From assembly GCF_003384725.1 (NCBI RefSeq), contig NZ_QNVV01000007.1:124001-188000 (forward strand): 64,000 bases of DNA. Direction: 5' to 3'. The position numbers and the translations under genes were made by a program. The notes beneath the pieces were generated by a model, which was not told the origin of the DNA, ran no database searches, and saw nothing but the letters and a program-made list of their open reading frames with translations. Of the stretch, positions 1 to 9,519 are shown in pieces (position 1 is the first letter of the stretch; each line of letters begins with the position of its first letter). Origin of the DNA: Chryseobacterium pennipullorum (GTDB lineage: Bacteria > Bacteroidota > Bacteroidia > Flavobacteriales > Weeksellaceae).

Positions 1-87
1 TCCCCCTAATTTTTTGATTTCTTCCGCCAGAATATGCTCCAGTCCGAAGAATGTTTTTATCTGTATTTCTATATTTTCTGTATTCAT
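1..87 (-). CDS. THUMP-domain class I SAM-dependent RNA methyltransferase (5' end only)
   Basis: Only the first 29 codons are inside the window; the gene runs off the left edge. The visible N-terminus contains TFFGLEHILAEEIKKLGG, which matches the start of the bacterial RlmL/YpsC-type 23S rRNA methyltransferases (typically xxxGLExxLAxELxxLG before the THUMP domain). The family transfers methyl groups from S-adenosylmethionine to rRNA; the catalytic domain cannot be seen here. The ATG is read from positions 87-85 on the minus strand. It is divergent from the methyltransferase at 225. The family call rests on a short motif and is therefore moderate. Confidence 0.6.
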   Translation of the reverse strand, partial: MNTENIEIQIKTFFGLEHILAEEIKKLGG

Positions 88-212
88 AAGTAAGATTTAA
101 AAGTTTTAACGTTTTAGTAATTAAAAGATTAGCCATCCAATGCATCATTCAATTGAAGCTTTCAATCTTTTAATGTTGTAAAATACTTTGCTTTTAACCG
201 CACAAATTTAGT

Positions 213-220
213 TATTTTTG
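213..220 (+). promoter_or_regulatory. -7 promoter box TATTTTTG, 4 nt before a start codon
   Basis: TATTTTTG fits the Bacteroidota TAnnTTTG consensus. A TTTG at 187-190 lies 22 bp upstream as a candidate -33 element. The box is followed by CATT and then the ATG at 225, so the transcript probably starts at or next to the start codon (leaderless). Confidence 0.6.
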
Positions 221-224
221 CATT

Positions 225-950
225 ATGGAATGGTTTGAATCTTGGTTTGATACCCCTTATTATCATTTACTTTATAGCAACAGAGACTATACAGAAGCTG
301 AAAGCTTCATTACAAAGCTTACTGCGGACCTTCAGCTTCCGCCTCAGTCAAAAATCATAGATCTTGCCTGTGGAAAGGGAAGACATTCAGTTTTTCTCAA
401 CAAATTGGGATATGATGTGTTAGGATTGGATCTATCGAGAAAAAGTATCGAGTCTAATCAGCAGTTTGAAAATCAGACTCTGCTTTTTGAGGTTCATGAC
501 ATGAGAAATCCGATTGACGCGGACCCTATGGATGCCGTATTTAATTTGTTCACAAGCTTCGGATATTTTGATAATGAGAACGATGATAAAAAAGTTTTTC
601 AATCCGTATACAACATCCTGAAACCGGGTGGTTATTTTGTATTGGATTATCTCAATGAGGAATTTGTCAGAAAAACATTGGTGCCTGAGACCACAATTAC
701 CCGCGGTGGTATTGATTTTAAGATCTTCAAAAAAATCGAAGGAAGACATGTGATCAAAGATATCCGTTTTGAAGCCGATGGTAAGCCTTTTCATTTTTAT
801 GAAAAAGTAAAACTTCATACCTTGGAAGCCATCCATACCTACGCTTCAGACTGTGGTTTTGAAAGAATGAAAATATGGGGTGATTATCAGCTGAATGAAT
901 TTGACAAGGAAACCTCCCCTCGTTGTATCAATTTATTTAAGAAAAAATAA
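225..950 (+). CDS. Class I SAM-dependent methyltransferase
   Basis: This 241-residue soluble protein has the Rossmann motif I DLACGKGRH at about residues 46-54, an acidic residue ending strand 2 (GLDLS, about 67-71), and later the post-methylation strand segment LKPGGYFVLDY. These mark a methyltransferase of the Methyltransf_25/11 type. The substrate cannot be told from sequence. It shares one base with the ZIP transporter start (TAATG at 948-952), so the two genes are very likely co-transcribed and translationally coupled. The ATG at 225 is chosen because the -7 box ends four bases before it. Confidence 0.85.
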   Translation: MEWFESWFDTPYYHLLYSNRDYTEAESFITKLTADLQLPPQSKIIDLACGKGRHSVFLNKLGYDVLGLDLSRKSIESNQQFENQTLLFEVHDMRNPIDADPMDAVFNLFTSFGYFDNENDDKKVFQSVYNILKPGGYFVLDYLNEEFVRKTLVPETTITRGGIDFKIFKKIEGRHVIKDIRFEADGKPFHFYEKVKLHTLEAIHTYASDCGFERMKIWGDYQLNEFDKETSPRCINLFKKK

Positions 951-1672
951 TGATAACAGTACTTTTACTGATTTTAAGTGTGATCACAGGGGTATTTCTG
1001 GGAAAGCACTTTGGTAAAAAAGAAAAACTGGCTAAAAATCTGCTGATCCTCAGTGCCGGATTTCTGATTACCATCTGTCTGAATGAGGTTTTCCCGCAGG
1101 TGTACACTTCAGCGGAAAGCAATAGCCTTGGGATATTTGTAATTGCCGGTGTACTTCTGCAGATGATTCTGGAGGCTCTTACCAAAGGATTTGAGCATGG
1201 TCATTTTCATCACCATAGTGAGCATAATATTCTTCCCGTAGCACTCATGGTGGGATTGTTTATTCATGCTTTTATCGAAGGGATTCCCCTGGCTAATGAA
1301 AAACATGAACTTTCTCCCTATCTGCTGGGAATTGTATTCCACAATCTTCCCATTTCCTTTATTCTGGGGGCTTTCCTCTTCAACAGAAAAGGAGAATCTA
1401 AAAGTTCATCGTATCCTTCTTTACTCATTGTAGCTCTTTTTGCTCTTGCTTCACCAATGGGTATGTTATTGGGGAATTATTTCAACCCAGATCTTCAGCC
1501 TTATTTCCTTGCGATTGTTGGAGGAATATTCCTTCACATCTCCTCCGTTATTATTTTTGAAAGCAATAAAAATCATAATATAGATTGGTTAAAAATAGGG
1601 CTTGTTGTCCTGGGAGTTTCCTTGGCATTACTCATGCATCTCTTCCATCAGCATCCTGCCCATACTCACTAA
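950..1672 (+). CDS. ZIP family divalent metal transporter
   Basis: A 240-residue membrane protein with about eight hydrophobic segments. It carries the ZIP signature residues: HAFIEG (His106, Glu110) in the helix-4 region and HNLPISF (His131) in the helix-5 region. A histidine-rich loop, HGHFHHHSEH, sits at about residues 83-92 between helices 3 and 4. ZIP proteins move Zn2+, Fe2+ or Mn2+ into the cytosol. The start overlaps the stop of the methyltransferase upstream, indicating an operon of two genes closed by the hairpin terminator directly downstream. Metal specificity is not decided by the sequence. Confidence 0.88.
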   Translation: MITVLLLILSVITGVFLGKHFGKKEKLAKNLLILSAGFLITICLNEVFPQVYTSAESNSLGIFVIAGVLLQMILEALTKGFEHGHFHHHSEHNILPVALMVGLFIHAFIEGIPLANEKHELSPYLLGIVFHNLPISFILGAFLFNRKGESKSSSYPSLLIVALFALASPMGMLLGNYFNPDLQPYFLAIVGGIFLHISSVIIFESNKNHNIDWLKIGLVVLGVSLALLMHLFHQHPAHTH

Positions 1673-1677
1673 AAGAA

Positions 1678-1703
1678 AAAAGCTCCGGAAAACGGAGCTT
1701 TTT
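1678..1703 (+). terminator. Intrinsic terminator of the ZIP gene
   Basis: A perfect stem AGCTCCG / CGGAGCT with loop GAAAA, flanked by AAA upstream and TTTTT downstream. It starts a few bases after the ZIP stop codon and can also act on the convergent minus-strand gene, because the flanking A run becomes a T run there. Confidence 0.85.
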
Positions 1704-1727
1704 ATATATATCATACCATCGCGAAGA

Positions 1728-3131
1728 CTAGAACTTCCATCCGACAGTAATAAAGAAATTGTTGATACTGTTTTTCACATTGCTCACAGCATAGGCATCA
1801 TTTTCAAAGATGGAATTAGACTGTGTTGAATAATAAGCCGAATCAAAGTAATCTCCAATCATTCCTCTCATATAAGGATTGCTGTATTTGGAACTTACAT
1901 TCTGATAAGAAGCATCGATAAAGAATGATTTGAAATCATATCCTACACCGAATGAAACAAGGTTTCTATCGCTAAGGATCAGGTTGTTGTAGGATTGGTT
2001 TCCTACACTCGCCCCGTCATCAAACCGGGTAATTGTAAGAGCGTCCAATGGATTAGAAAGATAAGAATATCCTCCTCTTACTCTAAACTGCTGTACTCTG
2101 TATTCCGCTCCCACTCTTACCTCAGACTGATTCTTATAATTTTCTTTGAAGAAATCATTCAGTTCTCTTTCCAGGGTAGTATTTACTTTATAATCAGGCT
2201 TGGTAAGTCCAAGGGTATAATCTACGTTTAATGAGAAGTTTTTATTGGCTACAAAAGCAGCACTTACGGTTGCTTTAAGAGGAGAATTAAATTTCCTAGA
2301 CTCTATGCCTGTTCCATTTCCGTAATCAGGGTCGTTATAGAAGCTGTAATCCCTGTCTATGTTCCAGAAAGTAGGCGTTTCAATCGACGCACCCACTCTG
2401 AAGTTCGGACTCAGCTTACCGATTACCCCTAATGAAGCAGAAAATCCGGATGATCTTTCATAATAAGGAGAATCCTGCTTATCAAAAAAATCAATGTAAT
2501 TATTGTTCAGCATTTGGAATGCCAGTCTGTCCCCTTGGTTGATGGAAGAATTGAAAAAATTCAATCCGGCACCAATATATACACTATGGTTGTAGTTGGC
2601 CCCCACCCCAAAACTCATTTTAGAAAGGTTTCCATATCTTGAATAACCGTGTCCCGCAAGTGAAGCCTGCCCATCCGGCAATCCGGCAATAAGGTTGGCG
2701 TTACCGGGAGATTCTACCACATTGTCTAAAGACTGGTTGGAAAAGTTCACCCCGATGTTGATAAACTTCCACGCACTCTCAGTCATCAAAGGAAACGCAA
2801 TGATACCACCGGCATTTCCCAGGTCACCTCCCGTTTGCGTGTTTGTGATCGTTGCACCAGCTCTCGAGCTGCTGTTTTTATTACCTGTAATCGATAAAGT
2901 CCCTGAAACCTCTCCCGAAATAGCTACTCCTAAACCCGCAGGGTTGGTAAGCAGAGAGTTGGCGTCACCACCTAATGCACCGTTGGCACCAGCCATGGCA
3001 TTAAACTTAGCTGAACCCACAATAGGATTACCTGAGTAAACTTCTGCTGTATTTCTGATGACAGAAATATCCTGAGCCTGTGCAAAAAATGCAGCAGAAA
3101 TTCCCATTAATACTAAAGATTTTTTTAACAT
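1728..3131 (-). CDS. OmpP1/FadL-family outer membrane transporter
   Basis: This 467-residue protein has a signal peptide (MLKKSLVLMGISAAFFAQAQ, cleavage after about residue 19-20). The N-terminal pattern NAMAGANGALGGDANSLLTN followed by PAGLG is the hallmark of Bacteroidota FadL/OmpP1/TodX proteins. FadL proteins are 14-strand beta-barrels that let hydrophobic substrates such as fatty acids cross the outer membrane. The C-terminus ends in an aromatic residue (FITVGWKF), as expected for a barrel signal. It starts only 29 bp after the stop of the repeat lipoprotein upstream on the same strand, so the two are likely one transcript. The substrate is unknown. Confidence 0.85.
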   Translation of the reverse strand: MLKKSLVLMGISAAFFAQAQDISVIRNTAEVYSGNPIVGSAKFNAMAGANGALGGDANSLLTNPAGLGVAISGEVSGTLSITGNKNSSSRAGATITNTQTGGDLGNAGGIIAFPLMTESAWKFINIGVNFSNQSLDNVVESPGNANLIAGLPDGQASLAGHGYSRYGNLSKMSFGVGANYNHSVYIGAGLNFFNSSINQGDRLAFQMLNNNYIDFFDKQDSPYYERSSGFSASLGVIGKLSPNFRVGASIETPTFWNIDRDYSFYNDPDYGNGTGIESRKFNSPLKATVSAAFVANKNFSLNVDYTLGLTKPDYKVNTTLERELNDFFKENYKNQSEVRVGAEYRVQQFRVRGGYSYLSNPLDALTITRFDDGASVGNQSYNNLILSDRNLVSFGVGYDFKSFFIDASYQNVSSKYSNPYMRGMIGDYFDSAYYSTQSNSIFENDAYAVSNVKNSINNFFITVGWKF

Positions 3132-3160
3132 TATTTATTTAATAGTTTATAGAATTGATA

Positions 3161-4207
3161 TTATCTGAAGCCACCGGATCTCGTACCTCCGCCACCTGAC
3201 GAACCGCCTCTGAAGCCACCGCCGCCGGAATTGAAACCACCACCGGATCTGAAGCCGCCGCTTGAGCTGTTTGATCTGAATCCGCCGGAATCATTGGATC
3301 TGAAACCGCCACTATTACTATTTCTTGGCTGCTGGTATTCATAATTCGGTCTGGACTGTGGAACTGAGTTTCTGAAACCTCCGGAATTTCCCTGTTGTCT
3401 GAAACCTCCTGAGTTCCCCTGTCTGAAACCACCTGAATTTCCTTGTCTGAACCCACCGGAGTTTCCTTGTCTGAAACCGCCAGAGTTACCTTCTCTGAAA
3501 CCGCCACTATTGCTGTTTCTAAATCCTGATCCGGAATTGGCTGTATTCGCTGTATTTGTTCTGTAGATGGCACTACCTATCCCTGGGCTTCCAACAAATC
3601 CTCTTCCTCCATTGGTACTTCTTCTGTTGTAGACAACCGGTCTGTTATAATAACCGCCACCCCAGTATGGATAGCCGTAACCGCCACCCCAGAACGGATC
3701 ATAATATCCTCCCCAATAAGGAGAATAACCGCCCCAGTAAGGGTTACCCCATCCAAAAGAGCCGCCCCAGCCACGGTTCCAACCCCAATATGGGTTATAG
3801 CCGCCCCAGCCCCAGGGAGATCCCCAACCCCACGAGTTATCGTAATAGTTGGTCTGGGATCCTGCATACAAGCCCCAATCGGAGTCTGTTGCGTTGGAAC
3901 TCCAGTCGGTATTCGTACCACTCCATTCGTTATATCTGTTTTGCTGTTCTCTTGAATTCGCCTGTGCATTCTGAATCACATTGGAATCCTGGTAGTAGTC
4001 GTAATATTCTCCTACTCTGTTTCCGCCACCATTGATGATAACTCCTTCGGGCAGCGTATCCTTGTTGGGGTCATAATACACCCCGTCTGTCTCGCTATAC
4101 CCTCCCATCTGAGCACCACAAGACATCAACAACAATCCGCCTGATATTGCCAGAATCCCTTTGGATTTCAGCAGACCAAGCAAATTTTTATGTATATTTC
4201 TTTTCAT
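3161..4207 (-). CDS. Gly/Trp/Tyr-rich repeat lipoprotein
   Basis: This 348-residue protein starts with a lipoprotein signal ending in LLLMSCG (lipobox Cys at about residue 30). A short acidic segment is followed by a Trp/Tyr/Gly-rich stretch (about residues 120-190, repeated WGG, YWGG and NPYWG). The tail (about 225-348) is built from near-identical copies of GNSGGFRQ and then serine/glycine-rich variants ending in GGFR. Low complexity of this kind suggests an envelope-anchored, extended, sticky or structural surface segment. It is directly upstream of the FadL-like gene (29 bp). I do not recognise a catalytic domain. Such proteins lie next to proS in related bacteria and may be misnamed for that reason. 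Confidence 0.75.
   Translation of the reverse strand: MKRNIHKNLLGLLKSKGILAISGGLLLMSCGAQMGGYSETDGVYYDPNKDTLPEGVIINGGGNRVGEYYDYYQDSNVIQNAQANSREQQNRYNEWSGTNTDWSSNATDSDWGLYAGSQTNYYDNSWGWGSPWGWGGYNPYWGWNRGWGGSFGWGNPYWGGYSPYWGGYYDPFWGGGYGYPYWGGGYYNRPVVYNRRSTNGGRGFVGSPGIGSAIYRTNTANTANSGSGFRNSNSGGFREGNSGGFRQGNSGGFRQGNSGGFRQGNSGGFRQQGNSGGFRNSVPQSRPNYEYQQPRNSNSGGFRSNDSGGFRSNSSSGGFRSGGGFNSGGGGFRGGSSGGGGTRSGGFR
3371..3520 (-). repeat. 24-bp coding tandem repeat array (GNSGGFRQ units)
   Basis: About five to six consecutive 24-bp units, each encoding GNSGGFRQ or close variants (one unit has an extra Gln). The unit length is a multiple of three, so gain or loss of copies would keep the frame. It lies inside the lipoprotein gene. 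Confidence 0.8.
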
Positions 4208-4352
4208 GATAACGTAAAAATTTTTAATTTAAATTATATTTGCAATCTGTACCAAAAATGTACCAAATTACTGGTTAAAAAATCTATCAAAAATAGATTT
4301 TTATTTTTAGATTACAATAATGTCCAAAAGTTAAAAAAATTTTAAAAGAATA

Positions 4353-5828
4353 ATGGCAAAATTAACCTCAAGAAGCGAAGATTACAGCAAATGGTATAAT
4401 GAGCTGGTTGTAAAAGCTGATTTAGCTGAAAACTCAGGCGTACGCGGATGTATGGTCATCAAACCATACGGCTATGCAATCTGGGAAAAAATGCGTGATG
4501 AAATGGATAAAAGATTCAAGGAAACAGGTCACGTGAATGCATACTTCCCGCTTTTTGTGCCCAAGAGCTTATTTGAGGCTGAGGAAAAGAATGCAGAAGG
4601 TTTTGCAAAAGAATGTGCTGTAGTTACCCATTACAGGCTAAAAGCCGATCCAAATAACCCTTCAAAACTGATTGTAGATCCGGATGCAAAACTGGAGGAA
4701 GAGCTTATTGTTCGACCTACCTCAGAAGCAATTATCTGGAATACTTATAAAAACTGGATCCAGTCTTACAGAGACTTACCAATATTAATCAACCAGTGGG
4801 CCAATGTGGTTCGTTGGGAGATGAGAACACGTTTGTTCTTGAGAACAGCAGAATTTCTGTGGCAGGAAGGTCACACTGCTCACGCTACCAAGGATGAAGC
4901 CGTAGAAGAAGCGGAAAAAATGAATAAAGTATATGCTGATTTCGCAGAAAAATTCATGGCTATTCCTGTGGTTCAGGGTGTAAAAACGCCATCTGAACGA
5001 TTCGCAGGAGCTGACGAAACTTACTGTATTGAAGCATTGATGCAGGACGGAAAAGCACTTCAGGCAGGAACCTCTCACTTCCTTGGACAGAATTTTGCAA
5101 AAGCATTTGATGTAAAATTCACCAACAAGGAAGGAAAAATAGAGCATGCGTGGGCGACATCATGGGGAACTTCAACCCGTTTGATGGGAGCTTTAATTAT
5201 GACGCATTCAGATGATTTCGGATTGGTATTACCTCCTACCCTTGCTCCGATCCAGGTTGTGATTGTACCGATCTTTAAAGGTGAGGAACAATTGGAGCAG
5301 ATCAGCAAAGTAGCTTTAGATATCCAGGCTAAATTGAGAGCAAAAGGAATTTCTGTGAAATTTGATAACGATACTCAGAATAAGCCAGGATGGAAGTTTG
5401 CTGAATACGAACTGAAGGGAGTGCCGGTAAGAATCGCGATGGGGCCAAGAGATCTGGAAAACAAATCTGTTGAGATCGCCAGAAGAGATAATCTTACCAA
5501 AGAGGTTCGTTCTATTGACGGCCTGGATTCCTATATTGAGGATTTATTGAAAACCATTCAGCAGGATATTTATAATAAAGCATTTGAATTCAGAAAAAAT
5601 AATATCACGAAAGTGGATACTTATGAAGAGTTCAAGAAAGTCCTTGAAGAAAAGGGAGGATTTATTTACGCTCATTGGGATGGAACTGCAGAAGAAGAGG
5701 AACAGATCAAGGATGAAACAAAGGCAACCATCCGATGTATTCCTTTGGATGACGACATCGAGGAAGGAGTTTCTCTGATATCTGGAAAACCTTCTCAGAG
5801 ACGTGTATTATTCGCAAAAGCGTATTAA
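4353..5828 (+). CDS. proS: Prolyl-tRNA synthetase (short, archaeal/eukaryotic-type ProS)
   Basis: Class II aminoacyl-tRNA synthetase that charges tRNA-Pro. At 491 residues it is the short form without the editing insertion of E. coli ProS (572 residues). Motif 2 is visible as [20 protein letters not shown] (about residues 152-171), preceded by RPTSEAIIW. The sequence [20 protein letters not shown] corresponds to the motif 3 region. An anticodon-binding domain follows from about residue 290 and there is a C-terminal extension ending in FAKAY. The ATG at 4353 follows an A/T-rich leader with no Shine-Dalgarno, normal for this phylum. A TATATTTG box at 4235-4242 is a possible but distant promoter. 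Confidence 0.95.
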   Translation: MAKLTSRSEDYSKWYNELVVKADLAENSGVRGCMVIKPYGYAIWEKMRDEMDKRFKETGHVNAYFPLFVPKSLFEAEEKNAEGFAKECAVVTHYRLKADPNNPSKLIVDPDAKLEEELIVRPTSEAIIWNTYKNWIQSYRDLPILINQWANVVRWEMRTRLFLRTAEFLWQEGHTAHATKDEAVEEAEKMNKVYADFAEKFMAIPVVQGVKTPSERFAGADETYCIEALMQDGKALQAGTSHFLGQNFAKAFDVKFTNKEGKIEHAWATSWGTSTRLMGALIMTHSDDFGLVLPPTLAPIQVVIVPIFKGEEQLEQISKVALDIQAKLRAKGISVKFDNDTQNKPGWKFAEYELKGVPVRIAMGPRDLENKSVEIARRDNLTKEVRSIDGLDSYIEDLLKTIQQDIYNKAFEFRKNNITKVDTYEEFKKVLEEKGGFIYAHWDGTAEEEEQIKDETKATIRCIPLDDDIEEGVSLISGKPSQRRVLFAKAY

Positions 5829-5946
5829 TAATTTTAGCAATTTTAGGTAAAATCACTATTTTTTAAAGAAATATTCAAAAAAAAGTGGCATTCGGACTGA
5901 TTTTTGTTTAAATTTATCACAACATTAATCCAAAAAATTTATTATT

Positions 5947-7251
5947 ATGTCTTTAAATGTCATTGATTTAATTAAAGGACAATTAGGTCCCGCTTTGGTT
6001 TCACAGGCTGCATCACAGTTTGGAGAAAGTGAATCCGGTATTTCTAAAGCAATTGGTGGTTTATTACCTGCTGTAGTAGGTGGATTAGCCAATAACGCAG
6101 ATAACCCTGGTGTCTTGGATGCCATTACAAAAGCCTCATCTAGTGGAATTTTAGGAAATTTATTAGGCGGATCGTCTGAAAGTCCTGTTATTTCAACATT
6201 ATTAACTTCAATTTTTGGAGATAAAGTAGGAGGCCTGGTTAATTCCATTGCCAGTTTTTCAGGAATCAGCAACAATTCTGCAGGTTCATTGCTAAACCTG
6301 GTTACCGGGGCTACCGTAGGTACTGTTGGAAAATATGCTGCTGACAATAATCTAGGTGCTTCAGGCATTTCCAGTTTATTGAATGATCAGAAAGGCATTG
6401 TATCCACTTTATTACCTGCAGGACTTTCCTTAGCCTCTCTGAATATAGGGGACTGGGCAAAAGGATATAAGTTTGACAATGATAATGATGCGATAAATAC
6501 GCCTTCCAGCGAAGGTCCAAAAGTAGAAGTTACAAGAAGTACAACCCCTGTAGGCACAAATCCTGACAGAAACAATAATGAAGGCGGAGGATCAATCTGG
6601 AAATGGTTGCTTCCGCTTTTACTGTTAATTGCCGCCGGATATTTCTTATGGAAGCAATGTGAGAAAAAGCAGACAACAACGACGACGACTGCTACAACTG
6701 ACTCGACAGGAACGTCTGTAGATACTTCATCTACCACCACCACAACACCAGCTGCTACTGCGACACCAGTAACTAAAACTGATGAAGACATAGACCTTAA
6801 CGGGGTTATGCTGAAAGGGTACAAAGGTGGAATGGAAGATCAGATGATTACCTTCCTGAAATCAGACGGCTATAAAAATGCAGCTGATGATTCGGCATTG
6901 AAAGATAAATGGTACGATTTTGATCATGTAAATTTCAAAATGGGAAAATCCAATGAGCTTGAAGCAGGTTCACAGGGACAGTTGGATAACCTGGTAGCTA
7001 TCCTGAAAGCTTTCCCGGATGCTAAAATCAAAATCGGAGGATATACTGATAAAACAGGAAATGAAGCTTCTAATGTAAAATTGTCTCAGGCAAGAGCTGA
7101 TTATATCAAAGCAGCTTTAGCAAAGGCAGGAGTTGGAGCACAGGTGCTTGGAGCTGAAGGATACGGAAGCAAATTTGCTACTGTAGATGCCCAAGCTTCT
7201 GACGCAGAAAGATCTGTTGACAGAAAAATGTCGATCAGATTCGCAAAGTAA
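5947..7251 (+). CDS. DUF937 / OmpA C-terminal domain protein
   Basis: A 434-residue protein with three parts. Residues 1 to about 140 are a DUF937-type domain (LIKGQLGPALVSQAASQFGE, GGLLPAVVGGLAN). A membrane segment follows at about 217-233 (WLLPLLLLIAAGYFLW), then a Thr-rich linker. The C-terminus (about 320-434) is an OmpA/MotB peptidoglycan-binding domain with IGGYTDKTGNEASNVKLSQARA and RKMSIRF. The likely role is anchoring an inner-membrane protein to peptidoglycan; the DUF937 part has no assigned activity. It is monocistronic and closed by a strong terminator. Confidence 0.85.
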   Translation: MSLNVIDLIKGQLGPALVSQAASQFGESESGISKAIGGLLPAVVGGLANNADNPGVLDAITKASSSGILGNLLGGSSESPVISTLLTSIFGDKVGGLVNSIASFSGISNNSAGSLLNLVTGATVGTVGKYAADNNLGASGISSLLNDQKGIVSTLLPAGLSLASLNIGDWAKGYKFDNDNDAINTPSSEGPKVEVTRSTTPVGTNPDRNNNEGGGSIWKWLLPLLLLIAAGYFLWKQCEKKQTTTTTTATTDSTGTSVDTSSTTTTTPAATATPVTKTDEDIDLNGVMLKGYKGGMEDQMITFLKSDGYKNAADDSALKDKWYDFDHVNFKMGKSNELEAGSQGQLDNLVAILKAFPDAKIKIGGYTDKTGNEASNVKLSQARADYIKAALAKAGVGAQVLGAEGYGSKFATVDAQASDAERSVDRKMSIRFAK

Positions 7252-7274
7252 GTCTTTAGAATCAATAAAAATAG

Positions 7275-7305
7275 AATCCCGGAAAGTAATTTTCCGGGAT
7301 TTTTT
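7275..7305 (+). terminator. Intrinsic terminator of the DUF937-OmpA gene
   Basis: Perfect 11-bp stem AATCCCGGAAA / TTTCCGGGATT with loop GTAAT, followed by TTTTT. Confidence 0.9.
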
Positions 7306-7338
7306 GCACCCTTATTTTTGTGTTTACATTTATTTAAT

Positions 7339-7346
7339 TAAATTTG
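7339..7346 (+). promoter_or_regulatory. -7 promoter box TAAATTTG of mntH
   Basis: Matches TAnnTTTG and ends 19 nt before the ATG at 7366. Confidence 0.5.
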
Positions 7347-7365
7347 TTAGTCATTTCTAACATTT

Positions 7366-8700
7366 ATGAATTTCAATATAAAAGACGCCTGGCGACGAGA
7401 TAAAACTTTACATTCATTACCTGAGGTTTATTCATCCATAAAAGTTCCTAAAAAAGCTTCATTCTGGAGGAAATATCTTGCATTTGCAGGACCTGGACTC
7501 ATGGTGGCTGTGGGATATATGGATCCCGGGAACTGGGCAACAGATATTGCCGGGGGTGCCCAGTTTGGGTATACCCTGCTTTCTGTTATTCTTATTTCCA
7601 ATATTTTTGCGATGATCCTCCAGCATCTGTCTGTGAAGCTTGGGGTGGTAGCAGAAAGGGATCTGGCTCAGGCTTGTAGAGACCACTTCAGCCCTACAAC
7701 CAACTTTATTCTCTGGGTGTTCTGTGAAATCGCTATTGCTGCCTGTGACCTGGCCGAGGTAATTGGCTCTGCTATTGCCCTGAACCTGCTTTTCCATATT
7801 CCGCTGACCTGGGGAATCGTTATCACCACAGTGGACGTTCTGATTATTCTTTTGCTTCAGGCAAAAGGATTCCGATGGATTGAAAGTATCGTCGGCGGGC
7901 TTATTTTCATTATTCTCGCATGCTTTGTCTACGAAATTGTTATTTCTAAACCGGCTTTCAATGAGATATTAGGAGGCCTGGTCCCACAAAAAGAAATTAT
8001 TCAAAATCCTGCGATGCTTTATATTGCTATTGGTATTCTGGGAGCAACCGTAATGCCGCACAACCTTTATCTTCACAGCAGTATCGTGCAGACCAGGGAT
8101 TATACCCGTGACAGGGAAGGAAAAAAGGAAGCCATAAAGTTTGCTACCTTAGACAGTACGGTTTCACTGATGCTGGCCTTCTTCATCAATGCGGCCATCC
8201 TTATTCTTGCTGCAGCCACATTTCATACCACAGGAAATGAGCATGTTGCAGACATCCACGATGCTTATAAGATGCTGACTCCTATTTTAGGAGCTTCAAT
8301 GGCCAGTATTGCCTTTGCTATAGCTTTATTGGCTTCGGGACAAAATTCTACACTTACGGGAACTCTTGCCGGACAAATCGTCATGGAAGGCTTTCTCAAC
8401 ATCAGATTAAAGCCGTGGCTGCGAAGACTTATTACCAGACTTATTGCTGTAATTCCGGCCTTGATCGTGGCTATTCTTTACGGAGAACAGGGAACAACCG
8501 ATTTATTGGTTTTGAGCCAGGTTATCCTTTCTATGCAGTTGAGTTTTGCCGTTGTTCCCCTGGTTATGTTTACCAATGACAAAGCTAAAATGGGAGAATT
8601 TGTCAATAAGCCCTTTCTGAAGCTTTGTGTGTGGATCATTTCGGTTGTTATCATTGTATTAAACCTGTATCTTCTCTATCAGACATTTGCTGGAGCATAA
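7366..8700 (+). CDS. mntH: Nramp family Mn2+/Fe2+ transporter
   Basis: A 444-residue polytopic membrane protein with the two metal-site signatures of Nramp: DPGNW at residues 53-57 in helix 1 and MPHNLYLHSS at about 230-239 in helix 6. Nramp/MntH imports Mn2+ (and Fe2+) by proton symport. About eleven hydrophobic helices can be followed. It stands alone between the terminator at 7275 and the grpE region. A weak hairpin (CGGGA / TCCCG, 8711-8728) follows the stop. No MntR box was recognised. Confidence 0.93.
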   Translation: MNFNIKDAWRRDKTLHSLPEVYSSIKVPKKASFWRKYLAFAGPGLMVAVGYMDPGNWATDIAGGAQFGYTLLSVILISNIFAMILQHLSVKLGVVAERDLAQACRDHFSPTTNFILWVFCEIAIAACDLAEVIGSAIALNLLFHIPLTWGIVITTVDVLIILLLQAKGFRWIESIVGGLIFIILACFVYEIVISKPAFNEILGGLVPQKEIIQNPAMLYIAIGILGATVMPHNLYLHSSIVQTRDYTRDREGKKEAIKFATLDSTVSLMLAFFINAAILILAAATFHTTGNEHVADIHDAYKMLTPILGASMASIAFAIALLASGQNSTLTGTLAGQIVMEGFLNIRLKPWLRRLITRLIAVIPALIVAILYGEQGTTDLLVLSQVILSMQLSFAVVPLVMFTNDKAKMGEFVNKPFLKLCVWIISVVIIVLNLYLLYQTFAGA

Positions 8701-8882
8701 CGGAAGAGTTCGGGAGTGAAATTTCCCGTTTTAAATTCTTAAAAATTAGAAACATTTTGCATTCGGATTGTTCACTTTTCACTTGTAATTGTAAGCTGCT
8801 CTTCACTTTTTCTGCCTTAATGTCCTGATTTTTTTCTTTGGCAGGTTCTTTGTCAAAACATTCTGTAAATAAATATTGAATT

Positions 8883-9419
8883 ATGGAAAATCAGGATATT
8901 AACGAAGAAAGCATCAATAATCAGGAAGAAAACAACGTTCAGAACGAAGCGACAGCACAGGAAAATGTGACAGCTACTCCTACTGCAGAGGAACTTTTGG
9001 CAGAAGAAAAAGACCGTTACATCAGATTATATGCTGAATTCGAAAACTATAAAAAAAGAACATCTAAAGAGAAAATGGAATTCTTCCAATATGCCAATCA
9101 GGATATGATGGTTTCCATGCTTGGGGTTTTAGATGATTTTGAAAGAGCATTAAAAGAAATTGCTAAAAACGGTAACCCTTCCGACTTACAGGGAGTGGAA
9201 CTGATCTATCAGAAATTCAAAAATAAACTTACCGAAAAAGGCTTACAAACTATGGAAGTAAAAGCTGGTGACAGCTTCAATGTAGACTTTCATGAAGCCA
9301 TCACCCAAATTCCAGCTTCATCAGCAGATCTGAAAGGGAAAATCGTAGATGTTATTGAAACTGGTTATACCTTAAATGATAAGGTAATCCGTTTTGCAAA
9401 AGTAGTAACAGGAAACTAA
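8883..9419 (+). CDS. grpE: GrpE nucleotide exchange factor
   Basis: This 178-residue protein has an acidic Gln/Glu-rich N-terminus, then the long GrpE coiled coil with RYIRLYAEFENYKKRTSKEK (about residues 44-63), and the C-terminal beta domain ending in VIRFAKVVTG. GrpE releases ADP from DnaK. It is followed 100 bp downstream by dnaJ; dnaK itself is not in the window. No CIRCE element was seen upstream. Confidence 0.95.
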   Translation: MENQDINEESINNQEENNVQNEATAQENVTATPTAEELLAEEKDRYIRLYAEFENYKKRTSKEKMEFFQYANQDMMVSMLGVLDDFERALKEIAKNGNPSDLQGVELIYQKFKNKLTEKGLQTMEVKAGDSFNVDFHEAITQIPASSADLKGKIVDVIETGYTLNDKVIRFAKVVTGN

Positions 9420-9519
9420 AATTCATAAATGATAAATGATGAGTGATAACTGATGAACATTCACTTAGCAATTTTAAAATATCTTTTATCATTTATCAAT
9501 AATCAATTATATAATTGTC

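Noticed and set aside
3371..3520. CRISPR-like regular spacing of repeats
   Set aside because: Repeats are coding, adjoin each other without unique spacers and stay in frame with a lipoprotein.
3139..3573. 144-codon minus-strand frame and the other frames across the repeat lipoprotein (3556-4035, 3577-3969)
   Set aside because: They are shadows of the Gly-rich repeats in other frames; the frame of the lipoprotein has a signal sequence, a lipobox and a sensible composition.
4258..4303. A six-codon frame (MYQITG) and a hairpin in the proS leader as a proline attenuator
   Set aside because: The peptide has no proline codon and the hairpin is almost all A-T, so there is no case for attenuation.
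9420..9519. ATGATAAATGAT / ATCATTTATCA inverted words between grpE and dnaJ as a regulatory site
   Set aside because: They are part of simple A/T repeats common in intergenic DNA of this kind; no recognised heat-shock operator matches.
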